Made by a program: the position numbers and the translations under genes | Part shown: positions 21,322 through 21,914 of the stretch, piece after piece | Position numbering within the stretch: the first letter of the stretch is position 1 | Layout: each line of letters opens with the position of its first letter | NCBI GenBank assembly: GCA_022865555.1 | Contig: JALHTD010000440.1 | Location: forward strand, 1-21,914 | Origin: Thermoanaerobaculaceae bacterium | GTDB taxonomy: Bacteria; Acidobacteriota; Thermoanaerobaculia; Thermoanaerobaculales; Thermoanaerobaculaceae | Length of the DNA: 21,914 bases | Reading direction: 5' to 3' | Notes under the pieces: generated by a model | Database searches by the model: none | Seen by the model: only the letters and a program-made list of their open reading frames with translations | What the model was told of the DNA's origin: nothing

Positions 21322-21914
21322 ACATCGGCGGCTCAAAGGCTGCTCTCGTCTCGGAGGTCCTCGACCGCCTGCTCGACGAGTTCGGGGGCGAGTCCGCCCG
21401 GCGTTCGGTTCTGTTCCAGGCGGCGCTGCAGGTGTGCGCTGACGAGTCGAGGCGCGTCAAGCTGGGTGAGCCGCCGGCACCGCTCGAGGTCCTGGCGGAG
21501 CGGGCCCGGGCGGTGCTCAACGCACCCCAGGGGCAAGCTCGTCCGGACATGGCCCCCGCGGCCGCCGCCCCGATGGCGCCCCTGGTCCAGGCCGAGTTCC
21601 CCCCCATGCCCGAGGAAGAGCCCGCCGCGCCGGACTCGCAGCCCGAGCGGCTCGTCGGCGGGGTGCCGGACTTCTTCGTGGACGAGAGCATGGACGGTGA
21701 GGTTCCCCAGGGGTATCGTCGCCTCCCCATCCCTCTTCTTCTCGGTGTGCTCGCTCTCCTGGCCGTGGCGGCGGGCACCTACTTCGTCTACTCGCACTAC
21801 GAGCTCGGGGGCAGCGAGCCGGCCTCGCCCCGCATCGCCGAGTCGTACCCACCCCCGAAAAACACCCCGGCACAGACTCAACCCACGACCGGGATCCCTC
21901 AAGAGGCGCCGGCC
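21318..21914 (+). CDS. single-pass membrane protein of unknown function (C-terminus beyond window)
   Basis: 199 residues visible without a stop. Not recognised. A helical N-terminal domain (about 5-70: LVSEVLDRLLDEFGG, VLFQAALQVCADESRR, LEVLAERARAVL) leads to a disordered Ala/Pro/Met and acidic stretch (70-115: MAPAAAAPMAPLV, EEEPAAPDS). A short VPDFFVDESMDGEVPQGYRR segment precedes one TM (137-158, IPLLLGVLALLAVAAGTYFV). After it comes a Pro/Thr-rich segment. Likely orientation: N-terminus in the cytoplasm, with the N-domain available to bind the actin-like filament, and the Pro-rich part outside. This is inference from position and layout. It is 34 bp from the actin-like gene and connected by a mini-ORF. 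Confidence 0.72.
   Translation, partial: MNIGGSKAALVSEVLDRLLDEFGGESARRSVLFQAALQVCADESRRVKLGEPPAPLEVLAERARAVLNAPQGQARPDMAPAAAAPMAPLVQAEFPPMPEEEPAAPDSQPERLVGGVPDFFVDESMDGEVPQGYRRLPIPLLLGVLALLAVAAGTYFVYSHYELGGSEPASPRIAESYPPPKNTPAQTQPTTGIPQEAPA

Overview
This is a GC-rich (roughly 70%) bacterial chromosome segment, tightly packed with genes on both strands. No RNA gene, insertion sequence, CRISPR array or phage gene was found. The gene set is a type IV pilus-like ATPase, a Planctomycete-type (PSCyt1-like) cytochrome c domain, a DHH-CBS-tRNA nucleotidyltransferase fusion, a fused TIGR03960/TIGR03936-type radical SAM protein, an HSDL2-like SDR and a MamK-like actin. It would fit an uncultured Acidobacteriota, Myxococcota or deltaproteobacteria-like lineage. 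That placement is inference; nothing in the window fixes the phylum.

Layout. (1) 1-5942, minus strand: a six-gene run from a DHH/CBS/tRNA nucleotidyltransferase through an unknown protein, RsmD, a degenerate PilT-like ATPase and a receiver-like protein to a MoxR AAA+ ATPase cut by the window edge. Several junctions are 4-base GTGA overlaps. (2) 6063-6458, plus: a small exported c-type cytochrome. (3) 6541-8492, minus: a squalene/phytoene synthase-family enzyme and a geranylgeranyl-reductase-like flavoprotein, joined by a TTGA overlap. (4) 8691-11270, plus: the radical SAM fusion. (5) 11267-14300: a small putative lipoprotein, a membrane diguanylate cyclase and a coiled-coil/SH3 lipoprotein. 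(6) 14485-16493: an exported tandem YCII protein converging on, and overlapping, a Tat-exported DUF362 protein. (7) 16697-19013, minus: an exported M20 amidohydrolase and an SDR. (8) 19125-21914, plus: a mini-ORF, a membrane-anchored cell-wall amidase, a MamK-like actin and a single-pass membrane protein cut by the window end.

Two things stand out. First, at least six translation starts lack a Shine-Dalgarno sequence and have a TANNNT -10-like hexamer exactly 6 nt upstream (a seventh at 8 nt), as expected for leaderless mRNAs. Other genes carry TAGAAT 17-24 nt upstream plus a good Shine-Dalgarno. Second, the last block places a MamK-type actin between an inner-membrane-anchored peptidoglycan amidase and a single-pass membrane protein. 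Mini-ORFs of 10 and 13 codons bridge the two gaps, each overlapping both neighbours by 4 bases. This may be an undescribed filament-plus-cell-wall module.

Family assignments rest on motif recognition from memory; no database search was run.
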